Part shown: positions 46,121-55,503 of the stretch, piece by piece | How the letters are laid out: each line of letters starts with the position of its first letter | Numbering within the stretch: the stretch's first letter is position 1 | From: an uncultured Methylococcaceae bacterium | GTDB taxonomy: Bacteria; Pseudomonadota; Gammaproteobacteria; Methylococcales; Methylomonadaceae | Assembly (NCBI GenBank): GCA_903917345.1 | Contig: CAIXAE010000045.1 | Coordinates: forward strand, 88,915-152,914 | Length of the DNA stretch: 64,000 bases | Direction of reading: 5' to 3' | Translations under genes and position numbers: made by a program | The notes under the pieces: model-generated | The model's database searches: none | Told to the model about the DNA's origin: nothing | The model's input: only the letters and a program-made list of their open reading frames with translations

Positions 46121-47692
46121 ATGAGTCAAGATGTAGAAAATATCCAACCAAGTTATCCTTTATTCCGTAATGACGAATATAAAGAAAACCTTGCCAATAA
46201 ACGTGAGCTTTATGAAGAGCGTCATGAACAAACAAAAATTGATGAAGTTTTTCAATGGTCAACGACTAAAGAATACCAAGAGATCAACTTTAATCGTGAA
46301 GCGTTAACCGTTAACCCTGCAAAAGCCTGTCAACCCTTAGGCGCTGTGTTATGTGCTTTAGGTTTCGAAAAAACGATGCCTTATGTACATGGTTCACAAG
46401 GTTGTGTGGCTTACTTCCGTACCTATTTTAATCGTCACTTCAAAGAACCTGTCGCTTGTGTATCTGACTCTATGACAGAAGATGCAGCGGTATTTGGTGG
46501 CCAAAAGAACATGATGGCCGGTTTAGAAAATGCAAAAGCACTTTACAAACCAGACATTATTGCGGTTTCTACAACGTGTATGGCTGAAGTTATCGGTGAC
46601 GACTTAAACGCCTTCATCAATAACACTAAAAAAGCCGGTCATATTGAACAAGATTATCCAACACCTTATGCGCATACACCAAGCTTTGTGGGTAGCCATA
46701 CAACAGGTTGGGATAACATGTTTGAGGGGATGATTAAGTACTTTACCTTAAACCACATGGACGACAAAAAAGTCGGCTCTAACGGTAAAATCAACTTAGT
46801 GCCTGGCTTTGAAACATACTTGGGTAACTACCGCGTCATGCACAGAATGATGAAAGAAATGGGTGTTGACTATACGCTCATGAGTGACCCATCAGAAGTG
46901 TTAGACACCCCAGCAGATGGTACTTTCCGTATGTATGCGGGCGGCACAACTCAAGCTGAATTAAAAGACTCTCCTAATGCCATTGATACTTTATTGTTAC
47001 AACCTTGGCAGTTAGAAAAAACTAAAAAGTTTGTCCAATCAATATGGCATCAACCTGCGACTGCCATCAACATTCCAATGGGCTTAGAGTGGACTGATGA
47101 ATTCTTGATGAAAATCTCTGAATTAACCGGCAAACCTATCCCAGCTTCATTAGAGTTAGAGCGTGGCCGTTTAGTGGACATGATCACTGACTCTCATACT
47201 TGGATGCACGGTAAAAAGTTCTCTTTATACGGTGATGCAGACTTTGTAATGGGTATGACCAAATTCTTACTAGAGTTAGGTGCAGAACCGACTGACGTGT
47301 TATGTAATCATGCTAGCAAACGTTGGGCAAAAGCCATGGATAAAATGTTGAAAGACTCTCCATACGGCCAAAATACAGTGGTTCATACTGGTAAAGACTT
47401 ATGGCATTTCCGTTCATTAGTATTCACTAACAAACCTGACTTCATGATTGGTAACTCTTATGGCAAGTTCATTCAACGTGACACTTTCTATAAAGGTGAA
47501 GAATTTGAAGTACCTCTAATCCGCATTGGCTTCCCTATCTTTGATAGACATCATTTACATAGAATGACTACTTTAGGTTATGAAGGCGCCATTTATATGC
47601 TAACTACCCTAGTCAATGCTGTCCTAGAACAATTGGATAAAGAAACTAAAGGTATGGGTACAACCGACTATAACTACGATTTAATTCGCTAA
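46121..47692 (+). CDS. nifK: Nitrogenase molybdenum-iron protein beta chain NifK
   Basis: A 523-residue protein with P-cluster ligands C70, C95 and C153 in PAKACQPLG, GSQGCVAYF and STTCMAEV. The ATG at 46121 (MSQDVENIQPSYPLF) is chosen because GGGAGA lies 7 bases upstream and the length equals that of the Azotobacter protein; a longer frame from 46055 would run into the nifD-nifK hairpin. It completes the dinitrogenase with NifD. Confidence 0.98.
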   Translation: MSQDVENIQPSYPLFRNDEYKENLANKRELYEERHEQTKIDEVFQWSTTKEYQEINFNREALTVNPAKACQPLGAVLCALGFEKTMPYVHGSQGCVAYFRTYFNRHFKEPVACVSDSMTEDAAVFGGQKNMMAGLENAKALYKPDIIAVSTTCMAEVIGDDLNAFINNTKKAGHIEQDYPTPYAHTPSFVGSHTTGWDNMFEGMIKYFTLNHMDDKKVGSNGKINLVPGFETYLGNYRVMHRMMKEMGVDYTLMSDPSEVLDTPADGTFRMYAGGTTQAELKDSPNAIDTLLLQPWQLEKTKKFVQSIWHQPATAINIPMGLEWTDEFLMKISELTGKPIPASLELERGRLVDMITDSHTWMHGKKFSLYGDADFVMGMTKFLLELGAEPTDVLCNHASKRWAKAMDKMLKDSPYGQNTVVHTGKDLWHFRSLVFTNKPDFMIGNSYGKFIQRDTFYKGEEFEVPLIRIGFPIFDRHHLHRMTTLGYEGAIYMLTTLVNAVLEQLDKETKGMGTTDYNYDLIR

Positions 47693-47706
47693 TTAAATCA
47701 TCGATC

Positions 47707-47738
47707 TTGAGGTGTCTTTATTCATAAAGACACCTCAA
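47707..47738 (+). promoter_or_regulatory. Hairpin between nifK and nifT
   Basis: TTGAGGTGTCTTTA and TAAAGACACCTCAA form a perfect 14-bp stem with a TTCA loop, followed by AA rather than T. It may process or stabilise the nifHDK message or cut down expression of the downstream genes. Confidence 0.8.
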
Positions 47739-47785
47739 AACTTATAGTTTGTATTTAGTCGTTATGCGTGTAAATGGAGAATGCT

Positions 47786-48010
47786 ATGCCGAGTGTCATG
47801 TTAAAGAAAAACGCTGAAGGGAAATTAGTCTTCTACGTACCCAAAAAAGATTTGGAAGAAGTGGCTGAATCCGTTGAATTTGATACTCCAGAGAAATGGG
47901 GTGGTGAAGTACTACTCAGTGATGGTTCAAAATATTACTTTGAGCCTATTGATGGACAACCGGACTTTCCCGTCACCTTACGCGCAAAACGTGTTGATTC
48001 AGGAGAATAA
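47786..48010 (+). CDS. nifT: Nitrogen fixation protein NifT
   Basis: A 74-residue NifT/FixU protein: MPSVMLKKN, FYVPKKDLEE and GGEVLLSDG. The ATG at 47786 is preferred over 47774 because GGAGA lies 5 bases upstream and the family starts MPSVM. NifT is small and not essential in the species tested, and its role is unclear. It ends 2 bases before the ferredoxin gene. Confidence 0.95.
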   Translation: MPSVMLKKNAEGKLVFYVPKKDLEEVAESVEFDTPEKWGGEVLLSDGSKYYFEPIDGQPDFPVTLRAKRVDSGE

Positions 48011-48012
48011 TC

Positions 48013-48213
48013 ATGTCGTTATATATCGTTGCAGCTGATTGTATTTCATGCGGAGACTGTGAACCCGTATGCCCCACTAACTCTATCACTGAAGGTAAAA
48101 TTGTTTTTGAAATCGACAAAAAAACCTGTACTGAATGTGAAGGAGATTTTGATGTCCCTCAATGCGTTAAGGTATGCCCTATTGATAATTGCATTTTGCC
48201 ATTAGAGGCATAA
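48013..48213 (+). CDS. 2[4Fe-4S] ferredoxin of the nif operon
   Basis: A 66-residue ferredoxin with two cysteine clusters: CISCGDCEPVCP and CTECEGDFDVPQCVKVCP. The second cluster has an insert between the second and third cysteines, as in the FdxN-type ferredoxins of nif operons. It may deliver electrons to NifH or to cofactor assembly. GGAG precedes the ATG and nifY follows after 4 bases. Confidence 0.93.
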   Translation: MSLYIVAADCISCGDCEPVCPTNSITEGKIVFEIDKKTCTECEGDFDVPQCVKVCPIDNCILPLEA

Positions 48214-48217
48214 ACTG

Positions 48218-48931
48218 ATGAGCAGCCAGGACACTATGACAAGAGAACTGGCTTTACGTATCGGGTTAGCAGCTCGCGCTCTACCCGATACTGATGCCAA
48301 AGGATTATTTAATATTCTTACTGAAAGTTTAGGCTTTCCATTAACAGAAGAAAAAATCGCTGGTATAACGTTACCCTTCTTAAAAACAGCTCATGCAGGT
48401 GTGCTTTCTTTCATTGATGAAAATATATTACTGCAGGCTATTGCAATTCTTAAAACCGATATTGAAACTGGAAAGCCTGTTAAACCCAGTATTCACAGTT
48501 ATCAAGACGGTGATTTACCTAATTCAATTCGTATTGCCTTTGCAAGTAATGACTACTACACCGTAGATGGTCATTTTGGCAGTTGTCAGCAATTTTTAAT
48601 CTATCAAATCTCCGCTAGTGCGGCTTACTTGATTGATATCCGAGTCCCTGATCACGAAAACAATCCTCAGATAGAAGATAAAAATACGTACCGAGCGGAA
48701 CTTATTAGCGATTGTAAAGTGGCTTATATGGCTTCAGTCGGTGGACCTGCGGCTGCAAAAATTGTACGCATTGGCATACATCCCTTAAAACTCTCCGGTA
48801 CCGAGAAAATTTCTGACGTCATTTCAGAATTACAGTCTGTTATTTCCTTATCACCTCCGCCTTGGCTCGCTAAAGCCATGGGCGTTGATGCTGCTGAGCG
48901 TTTTAAATTTGAACGGGAGAGCGTGGGATGA
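48218..48931 (+). CDS. nifY: NifY-type FeMo-cofactor/apodinitrogenase-binding protein
   Basis: A 237-residue protein with the helical N-terminal domain (RELALRIGLAARALPD) and the NifX-like C-terminal domain (IRIAFASNDYYTVDGHFGSC, then MASVGGPAAAKIVR). It is a paralogue of the gene at 32073, with the same order of domains. Proteins of this type bind apodinitrogenase or FeMo-cofactor until insertion. Its stop overlaps the next start (ATGA). Confidence 0.92.
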   Translation: MSSQDTMTRELALRIGLAARALPDTDAKGLFNILTESLGFPLTEEKIAGITLPFLKTAHAGVLSFIDENILLQAIAILKTDIETGKPVKPSIHSYQDGDLPNSIRIAFASNDYYTVDGHFGSCQQFLIYQISASAAYLIDIRVPDHENNPQIEDKNTYRAELISDCKVAYMASVGGPAAAKIVRIGIHPLKLSGTEKISDVISELQSVISLSPPPWLAKAMGVDAAERFKFERESVG

Positions 48932-49194
48932 TTGAAGTCAGCCAACTTAATGAAATTGCACAAATACTGGAAACATCAGGTGTTAATGAGGCCACGGTTT
49001 CGATACTTAGACCTCAATTTCAACCCCTACATTTCACCTACTGTATGGATGATGACTTACCCAACAACAATCCTGTACTTGAACGTCCAGAATTTAATTT
49101 GTATTTGATTGATGGTCGGGATCACTGTTTGTGTCTAACGAATGATTTTTCGGTTGCCACAGGCGTTGTTATTGCAGAAGTTTACCCTGAATAA
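48928..49194 (+). CDS. Small nif-cluster protein (DUF6129-like)
   Basis: An 88-residue protein starting MIEVSQLNEIAQILETSG, with FTYCMDDDLPNN and a beta-rich C-terminus. It resembles short conserved proteins that lie after nifY in several nif clusters (I believe DUF6129). No cofactor motif beyond a few cysteines is visible. Its ATG overlaps the nifY stop. Confidence 0.75.
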   Translation: MIEVSQLNEIAQILETSGVNEATVSILRPQFQPLHFTYCMDDDLPNNNPVLERPEFNLYLIDGRDHCLCLTNDFSVATGVVIAEVYPE

Positions 49195-49205
49195 ACGGAA
49201 CGAAT

Positions 49206-49970
49206 ATGTTTGGTAATGACACGTCTGTTAGCGTACCTATTGCTGATTGTAGTTTCTGTCCCTTTCGTGGCAAAACGTTATTGATGGGCCGTTGTATGCC
49301 TGGAGATACCTGCGTTATTGCTGAAAGCGGCCGCCAAATAGATCGTTTTTTTAGAATCAATCCCGCCTACGCCCCTCATTATCTTAAAGATGCGTTTTGG
49401 GAAAGGCGGGCCATTGCCGTCCGTTATGCACCGCAAAAAGACTTAACGACACTCATTAATGATGAAGATGAAGTGGTTAGACGGGCCGTCGCTTATCGCT
49501 TGCCGCCCAGTCAATTATCCGCTTTGTTAAATGATTCTGATCGTGAAGTACGCATGACAGTAGCTGATCGAATTGGCTTTGAATCCTTAGAATTATTGGC
49601 TAATGACCCTGATTATATTGTTAGATTAACCGTTGCCCGAAGACTCCCCGCGGGGCGTTTATTTCGCTTAATTCGGGACAGTGATTCAGAAGTACGGAAA
49701 GTCGTGGCTGAACGTTTACCAGAAGTCAGCTTAGGACTCATGGCGCATGATGAAGCCCCAGAAGTTAGACGCATTATTGCCGAAAGAATGAGTCCAGAAA
49801 ATGCTGTCACCTTATTAAACGATCAAGATTGGGTAGTTCGTTATATAGCGGCACAACGTGCACCACTGGAAACTTTACCGTGTTTGCTAGAAGACCCAGA
49901 ACCCGATGTTCGGGCAGTCGTCATGGAACGCTTAAGTAGCGATACCCCTATCAATGATGCTGATCAATAG
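49206..49970 (+). CDS. LRV protein with N-terminal [4Fe-4S] cluster
   Basis: A 254-residue protein. Four cysteines at residues 15, 18, 30 and 36 (CSFC, GRCMPGDTC) form the iron-sulfur cluster of LRV proteins. About eight leucine-rich-variant repeats follow, with the recurrent pattern D-S-D-x-E-V-R-x-x-V-A. A homologue is encoded in the Azotobacter nif cluster. The alpha-superhelix probably binds a protein partner. The exact role is not known. Confidence 0.92.
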   Translation: MFGNDTSVSVPIADCSFCPFRGKTLLMGRCMPGDTCVIAESGRQIDRFFRINPAYAPHYLKDAFWERRAIAVRYAPQKDLTTLINDEDEVVRRAVAYRLPPSQLSALLNDSDREVRMTVADRIGFESLELLANDPDYIVRLTVARRLPAGRLFRLIRDSDSEVRKVVAERLPEVSLGLMAHDEAPEVRRIIAERMSPENAVTLLNDQDWVVRYIAAQRAPLETLPCLLEDPEPDVRAVVMERLSSDTPINDADQ

Positions 49971-49979
49971 GAAATCATA

Positions 49980-50942
49980 ATGGCTAATCAAATTTTCCCT
50001 ATTAATGGGCAAGAGCTGGCTAAGATTTGCAAACAAACCTTAGCTAATACAGACAACGAAGCTCTATTAAGAACCATACAAGACTTAAGTCCTAAGACCC
50101 CCATTCTTTTGGCAAAAACTGATAATGAATGGTACCGCCTAGGTGGCATTGTTGATAAAACGGGCCATCGAATTGCTGACGACTTAGTTGAATGGACAGA
50201 ACGAACTTATATTGAGTGTGGCAGAAACTTACAAACCTTGATTGAGCATGCCTTAGATGAAAAGCTCATCGCTACGCAACAAACGGGGAATACCCTGCAT
50301 TTGATAGTTCAAACAGGCACCGAAGCCGCTGAATTCATTCAAATCGATATTGATAAAACACAAGAAGCGGCAGATCGTTTTCTCGTTAATCACAACAGCC
50401 ATCCCGAAGATTTAGAGGAGTTTATAGACCCCTTAAATCCAGAATTTATTGAAGCCTTTAATATTGGTACCGCACGCTATTCTTATCGCCGCAAAACGGA
50501 TGTCGCGGTTTTTATGAATGAGATCAATCAATATCATCTGGAAGAACACCCAGTTCAACGCTTCATGAATGATTGGAACAGAAGTAGTGCGAATCAAACG
50601 ACCCGTTTATCGAATGATTGGATTATTCGCCCTTTTCGCAATACAGGACGCTTTGGTGAGCAAATTATCAACGTTGAACTCATCAATACCCAACAAAAAA
50701 ACGTGCCGCAATGTGAAGATATTATCGGTAAAAAAGGCTTAGCGTTAAACAACTTACTGACCCGCTTTGATAGACACGTTGGCTATCCTTTTGCTTGGTT
50801 CTTTTACATGGTTAAGGGTGATTTAGTCTCCCTGCAAACGGGTTTAGCGGTTTATAAGGACATCACTGGGGACTATTCGTATTTACCAGAACGTGATGCC
50901 ACAATTCTGAAGGATTGGGTGACAAATCCATATCGAGTCTGA
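49980..50942 (+). CDS. Unknown nif-cluster protein
   Basis: A 320-residue soluble protein (starts MANQIFPINGQELAKI). I recognise no catalytic or metal-binding motif. It has a few cysteines that are not clustered, and a conserved-looking C-terminus (YPFAWFFYMVKGDL, GDYSYLPERDATIL). It lies 9 bases after the LRV gene, so it is co-transcribed, and expression with nitrogenase is likely. Function unknown. Confidence 0.7.
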   Translation: MANQIFPINGQELAKICKQTLANTDNEALLRTIQDLSPKTPILLAKTDNEWYRLGGIVDKTGHRIADDLVEWTERTYIECGRNLQTLIEHALDEKLIATQQTGNTLHLIVQTGTEAAEFIQIDIDKTQEAADRFLVNHNSHPEDLEEFIDPLNPEFIEAFNIGTARYSYRRKTDVAVFMNEINQYHLEEHPVQRFMNDWNRSSANQTTRLSNDWIIRPFRNTGRFGEQIINVELINTQQKNVPQCEDIIGKKGLALNNLLTRFDRHVGYPFAWFFYMVKGDLVSLQTGLAVYKDITGDYSYLPERDATILKDWVTNPYRV

Positions 50943-51008
50943 CACAACCTTCTTTCATCAACGACTGCGCAAGCGCTCAGTCTATTTTAATCAACAGGAG
51001 TAACTATT

Positions 51009-51227
51009 ATGTCATTAGCCCAAATTAAAGCTTTTTCTGAAGCCTCTAAAGCGGACCCTGAATTACAGGCAAAACTTTTAGAAGTACAAAAAATCAGAGA
51101 ACTGATTGCGCTCGGTAAAGACTATGGCTTTGAATTGGATGAAGTAGAACTTTATCCACCCAATGAGCCACAATTTGTTGAAGCACAACTTTCTGAAAGA
51201 ATGCAAAAAGCATTATTAAGAGTATAA
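51009..51227 (+). CDS. Nif11-domain protein
   Basis: A 72-residue protein with the Nif11 pattern: MSLAQIKAFSEASKADPEL, then IRELIALGKDYGFELDEVEL. Nif11 domains occur as small proteins in nif clusters of Azotobacter and Cyanobacteria, and as leader sequences of ribosomal peptides. No peptide-modifying enzyme or double-glycine cleavage site is seen here. ACAGGAG precedes the ATG. It is the last gene before the hairpin at 51256. Confidence 0.9.
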   Translation: MSLAQIKAFSEASKADPELQAKLLEVQKIRELIALGKDYGFELDEVELYPPNEPQFVEAQLSERMQKALLRV

Positions 51228-51480
51228 AGCAGGATTGATTATTAAATCCTCACACTGTAGGAGTCATACTGTTACCACAATCAGTGGGCATGACTCCTAC
51301 AATCAATGGTCAGTTCTGACGTTCAACTGACTCTCTAAACATTAAATTCTCCTTTGCAGCACTACGCCAAGTCATTAGTGCGTATCCATGACACACTTAA
51401 CGAGTCATTAATCCAACCTATCTTTACTACAATACGCTGTATGAATGTAAGGTGTACTTGTGAGGGTCACACAGGCATTT

Positions 51481-51496
51481 TGTCGGTTTTGCTACA
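51481..51496. promoter_or_regulatory. NifA-type upstream activator site for nifE
   Basis: TGT-CGGTTTTGCT-ACA matches TGT-N10-ACA. It is only about 45 bases before the -24 element, closer than usual. A near match with N9 spacing (TGT-GAGGGTCAC-ACA) lies about 20 bases further upstream. Confidence 0.6.
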
Positions 51497-51539
51497 AACA
51501 TCACAGATAAAAACCACCTAATTTCAATAAATTACCTAA

Positions 51540-51555
51540 TGGCATATAGCTTGCT
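51540..51555 (+). promoter_or_regulatory. Sigma-54 promoter of nifE
   Basis: TGGCATATAGCTTGCT keeps GG-N10-GC, with TGGCA and TTGCT. It lies 38 bases before the nifE ATG. Confidence 0.83.
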
Positions 51556-51593
51556 TATATCATGACAAACGTAGCTAAATGATATGAGCGTCT

Positions 51594-53033
51594 ATGAAAT
51601 CAACAAAAGACATTGCTGTACTATTGGATGAACCCGCTTGTGAGCACAACAAGAAAGAGAAGTCTGGCTGTGCTAAGCCCAAGCCCGGTGCTTCTGCAGG
51701 TGGGTGTGCATTCGATGGTGCTCAAATTGCCTTACTGCCCATCGCCGATGTAGCCCATATCGTGCATGGCCCTATTGCCTGTGCAGGCAGTTCTTGGGAT
51801 AACCGAGGCACACGGTCTTCGGGCGCGACGCTTTATCGCATCGGTATGACAACTGATTTAACTGAGCAAGATATCGTTATGGGCCGCGCTGAAAAACGCT
51901 TGTTTCATGCGATTAAACAAGCGATTGATACCTATTCTCCCCCTGCGGTGTTTATTTATAACACCTGTGTACCGGCTTTAATTGGCGACGACATTAATGC
52001 AGTGTGTAAATCCGCCCAAGAACTCTGGGGCGTACCTGTCGTACCCATTGATAGCGCAGGCTTTTACGGCACTAAAAACCTAGGTAACCGTATTGCGGGG
52101 GATGCCATGGTTAATCATGTGATTGGTACGCGTGAGCCTGATCCCCTACCCGAAGCTGATCGCTCAAATTTTCCTGCTGTCTCGCCTAACTTTAAAGTGC
52201 ATGATGTGAATTTAGTCGGTGAATACAATATTGCCGGAGAGTTCTGGCATGTTTTACCGTTACTTGATGAACTCGGCTTACGCATTCTGTGTACCTTATC
52301 GGGTGATGCGCGGTTCCGCGAAGTACAAACCATGCATAAGGCCGAAGTCAATATGATGGTCTGTTCAAAGGCAATGGTTAATGTCGCTAGAAAGTTACAA
52401 CAAAGCTATGGTACGCCGTGGTTTGAAGGTAGTTTTTACGGCATTACTGATACTAGCCAGTCTTTAAGAGACTTTGCAAAAGCCCTTAATGATGACGACT
52501 TAACTGCGCGCACCGAAGCTTTAATTCTGCGTGAAGAAACTCAGATAAGACAAGAACTCGAACCTTGGAAAGCGCGCCTTAAAGGTAAACGAGTTTTATT
52601 ATTTACGGGCGGCGTTAAAAGTTGGTCAGTTATTTCAGCCTTACAAGACTTAGGTATGGTGGTAGTTGCAACGGGTACCAAAAAATCAACCGAAGAAGAT
52701 AAGGCCAGAATCCGTGAGTTAATGGGCGAAGACACTGTCATGATTGATGATGGTAGCCCAAGAGCCTTACTTAAAATAGTCCATGACTATAAGGCCGATA
52801 TCTTAATTGCCGGTGGCCGTAATATGTATACGGCGTTAAAAGCTAAAGTACCTTTTTTAGATATTAACCAAGAACGTGAATTTGGTTATGAAGGTTATAA
52901 AGGCATGTTAGAACTCGTACGTCAATTAGCCCTCACTATCGAAAGCCCCGTATGGGAAGCGGTTAGAGCCCCTGCCCCATGGAAGCATAAACCGGCAAGC
53001 ATATCCGTTAACACTGAAGAGGAGTGCGCATAA
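51594..53033 (+). CDS. nifE: FeMo-cofactor scaffold protein NifE
   Basis: A 479-residue NifD-like scaffold. It has cysteines in GGCAFDGA (C38) and GPIACAGSS (C63), and in [12 protein letters not shown], as in NifE. There is a Cys-rich N-terminal extension ([18 protein letters not shown]). With NifN it forms the NifEN complex on which FeMo-cofactor precursor matures. Its stop codon TAA shares a base with the nifN ATG (TAATG). Confidence 0.97.
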   Translation: MKSTKDIAVLLDEPACEHNKKEKSGCAKPKPGASAGGCAFDGAQIALLPIADVAHIVHGPIACAGSSWDNRGTRSSGATLYRIGMTTDLTEQDIVMGRAEKRLFHAIKQAIDTYSPPAVFIYNTCVPALIGDDINAVCKSAQELWGVPVVPIDSAGFYGTKNLGNRIAGDAMVNHVIGTREPDPLPEADRSNFPAVSPNFKVHDVNLVGEYNIAGEFWHVLPLLDELGLRILCTLSGDARFREVQTMHKAEVNMMVCSKAMVNVARKLQQSYGTPWFEGSFYGITDTSQSLRDFAKALNDDDLTARTEALILREETQIRQELEPWKARLKGKRVLLFTGGVKSWSVISALQDLGMVVVATGTKKSTEEDKARIRELMGEDTVMIDDGSPRALLKIVHDYKADILIAGGRNMYTALKAKVPFLDINQEREFGYEGYKGMLELVRQLALTIESPVWEAVRAPAPWKHKPASISVNTEEECA

Positions 53034-54430
53034 TGGCTGACATCTTAAAAAGAAACAAAGCGCTCTCTGTCAACCCATTAAAAGCCAGTCAACCCATTGG
53101 GGGTTCTTTGGCCACTTTAGGTTTTAATCGGGCCATGCCGATGTTACATGGCTCACAAGGCTGTACAGCGTTTGCTAAAGTCTTCTTTGTAAGACATTTT
53201 AGAGAACCGATTCCGCTACAAAGTACGGCTATGGATCAAGGTAGTTCGGTAATGGGTGCAGATGAAAATGTCCGCGAAGGCATTAAAACCATTGCCGAAA
53301 AGTCTTATCCTGCCCTCATTACCGTGTTAACCACTGGTTTAGCCGAAACGCAAGGTGCCGATGTACACCGAAATGTACAAGAGTTTAAAGATGCTAATCC
53401 AGAACTCGCTAATATTGCCGTGGTTGGTGTTAATACACCCGATTTTACCGGCAGTGTTGAAACAGGGTATGCCGCAACGCTTACAGAAATTATTCGAGCA
53501 TTAGTCCCTGATGCTAAAACAGCCAGCACCTATCCGGGTAAACGTAAAAAACAAGTCAATGTGCTAGCGAGTTACATACTTACTCCCGGTGATTTAGAAG
53601 CCCTACGTGATATTTTTGAACAGTTTCAACTCAGACCCGTCTTTATCCCTGATATTTCTGATTCTTTAGATGGTTGTTTAACCGATGAAGATTTTAGTCC
53701 TGTCACCATTGGGGGTACGCCTATTTCTGAAATGCTCACCCTAGGCGATGCCCTTGCTACGATTGTTATTGGTGCTTCATTGACTAAAGCTGCAGAGTTA
53801 TTAGCAGAAAGAACGGGCGTCCCTACTTACTCCTTAGGCCATCTTTATGGTTTAAAAGCCAATGATGAGCTGATGAGTGCCTTGGCTGAGATTAGCGGCA
53901 GAGAAGTACCTGAACGCATAGAAAGACAGCGCTCACAACTTCAAGACGCCATGTTAGATACCCATTTTATGCTCGGTCAATTAAGGATTGCCATTGCCGC
54001 CGATGCAGATTTACTGAGTGCATTTGTAGATCTTGCCCAAGAAATGGGCGCGGAAGTGGTGGCCGCTGTTACCTCTTGTAACGTGCCTTTATTAGCAAAA
54101 ATCCCAGTTGCCACCATTAAGATAGGCGACCTTGAAGATATGGAATTACTAGGCAAAGCACATAAAGCCCAATTAGTCATTGGCAACTCTCATGCGGTAG
54201 ATACCGCAGATCGCTTAGGCGTACCCATCTTACGCGCAGGCTTTCCTTTGTATGACATTATTGGGGGTTATCAAAAAACCTGGATTGGTTACCGAGGTAC
54301 CCGCCAAACTTTATTTGATCTCGCTAATTTAGTGATCAATTTCTCACATGAAGAAATACCGGCTTACCATTCAATTTATGGTCAAAAGCCCGCATCTGAA
54401 CTAACTGACTGTAAACCATCATGTCATTAA
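53033..54430 (+). CDS. nifN: FeMo-cofactor scaffold protein NifN
   Basis: A 465-residue NifK-like protein: [29 protein letters not shown] with the conserved cysteine, LTTGLAETQGADV. The ATG at 53033 has GAGGAG at 53018-53023; a frame extending to 53024 is not used. It pairs with NifE. Its end overlaps nifX by 10 bases. Confidence 0.97.
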   Translation: MADILKRNKALSVNPLKASQPIGGSLATLGFNRAMPMLHGSQGCTAFAKVFFVRHFREPIPLQSTAMDQGSSVMGADENVREGIKTIAEKSYPALITVLTTGLAETQGADVHRNVQEFKDANPELANIAVVGVNTPDFTGSVETGYAATLTEIIRALVPDAKTASTYPGKRKKQVNVLASYILTPGDLEALRDIFEQFQLRPVFIPDISDSLDGCLTDEDFSPVTIGGTPISEMLTLGDALATIVIGASLTKAAELLAERTGVPTYSLGHLYGLKANDELMSALAEISGREVPERIERQRSQLQDAMLDTHFMLGQLRIAIAADADLLSAFVDLAQEMGAEVVAAVTSCNVPLLAKIPVATIKIGDLEDMELLGKAHKAQLVIGNSHAVDTADRLGVPILRAGFPLYDIIGGYQKTWIGYRGTRQTLFDLANLVINFSHEEIPAYHSIYGQKPASELTDCKPSCH

Positions 54431-54906
54431 CCCGTCGAATGCACGTTGTGCATGTTACTGAAAACAGGAGTTTTATGGATACTGCATTAAAAGTCGCGTT
54501 TGCGACCACTGATATGGAAACCGTTAACCAACATTTTGGTTCGGCAAAATCCTTCGCGCTGTATGCGGTGGATATGGATAACTCAGAACTACTTGAAGTC
54601 GCACAATTCGGTGAACTCAGTCAAGATGGCAATGAAGATAAGCTATCGGTAAAGATTGAATTATTATCCGGTTGTGCAGCGGTTTATTGTCAAGCCATTG
54701 GGGGTTCTGCCATTAATCAACTGGTTCTAAAAAACATCCAACCTGTCAAAGTGCATGACGGTAGCAAAATTAAAGATTTAATTACCGATTTACAAAATGA
54801 AATAAAAGCCGGCCCTTCTAATTGGGTGGCTAAAGCACTGAGCCAGAACAAAGAAACCGATCCAGACCGCTTCAGTAAAATGGCGGATGAAGGCTGGGAC
54901 GAATAA
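54421..54906 (+). CDS. nifX: FeMo-cofactor precursor-binding protein NifX
   Basis: A 161-residue protein of the NifX/NifB C-terminal fold: LKVAFATTDMETVNQHFGSA, CQAIGGSAINQLV. It carries NifB-co or the VK-cluster between NifB and NifEN. The first 18 residues (MSLTRRMHVVHVTENRSF) look like the usual NifX beginning. Its ATG overlaps the nifN end. Confidence 0.95.
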   Translation: MSLTRRMHVVHVTENRSFMDTALKVAFATTDMETVNQHFGSAKSFALYAVDMDNSELLEVAQFGELSQDGNEDKLSVKIELLSGCAAVYCQAIGGSAINQLVLKNIQPVKVHDGSKIKDLITDLQNEIKAGPSNWVAKALSQNKETDPDRFSKMADEGWDE

Positions 54907-54970
54907 ACCGTATTGCACTACCAACAGAAATTACTCTTAACTCCATCTTACTTATTAAAAAGGAATCCTC

Positions 54971-55444
54971 ATGGCCACTGCAGAATTAGTCGTACAAGAA
55001 GACGATGTCAACTTAGACTCTGACATCGTTAAAGATTACATCAAACAATTACGTGCAATAGATACATACGACACTTATGAAGGTTGGTCTACTGCAAAAA
55101 TAATTGACCCTGTCGTATTAACTAAAGAACGTAAACAAAAAATACCGGTGATTGGTGATCCAGAAGAAATTACCATCGCGCGTTTAAAAGCGTATTACAA
55201 CTCTTTAGCCACCCTCATCGAAAAAAAATCTGGCTTAATGGCGGCGCCTATTATCACTATTACACATGAAGGCTTTGGTCGTGCCTTAATTATGGTCGGT
55301 AAATTGATAGTAGTTGATAAAGTCCTACGTGACACGCATCGTTTTGGCTTTGCGAGTCTTGAAGACTTATGCGAGAAAAGTGACAAAGCCATCGAGAAAG
55401 CCTTAGGTCTGATTGAAAAATATAACAACGCGGCGACTGATTAA
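54971..55444 (+). CDS. NifX-associated nitrogen fixation protein (DUF269)
   Basis: A 157-residue helical protein with the family patterns FIKQLRAIDTYDTYEGW (here YIKQLRAIDTYDTYEGW), VIGDPEEITIARLKAYYN, and GFGRALIMVGKLIVVDKVLRD (in parts). It is found after nifX in many diazotrophs, with no defined role. AAGGA precedes the ATG. Confidence 0.95.
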   Translation: MATAELVVQEDDVNLDSDIVKDYIKQLRAIDTYDTYEGWSTAKIIDPVVLTKERKQKIPVIGDPEEITIARLKAYYNSLATLIEKKSGLMAAPIITITHEGFGRALIMVGKLIVVDKVLRDTHRFGFASLEDLCEKSDKAIEKALGLIEKYNNAATD

Positions 55445-55503
55445 TATCCGCGTGATCGATTGAGCAAGTTAACTAATAAAACCCTTTTCTAAGGAGACTT
55501 TTA

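Larger units (their letters stand above)
51228..51593 (+). promoter_or_regulatory. Intergenic region: operon-end hairpin and nifE promoter
   Basis: 366 bases. A long hairpin (51256-51301: TGTAGGAGTCAT with ATGACTCCTACA, and an inner ACTG/CAGT) follows the Nif11 gene and lacks a T run. The right half holds the NifA-type site at 51481-51496 and the -24/-12 promoter at 51540-51555. It thus ends the nifH operon and starts the nifE operon. Confidence 0.75.
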
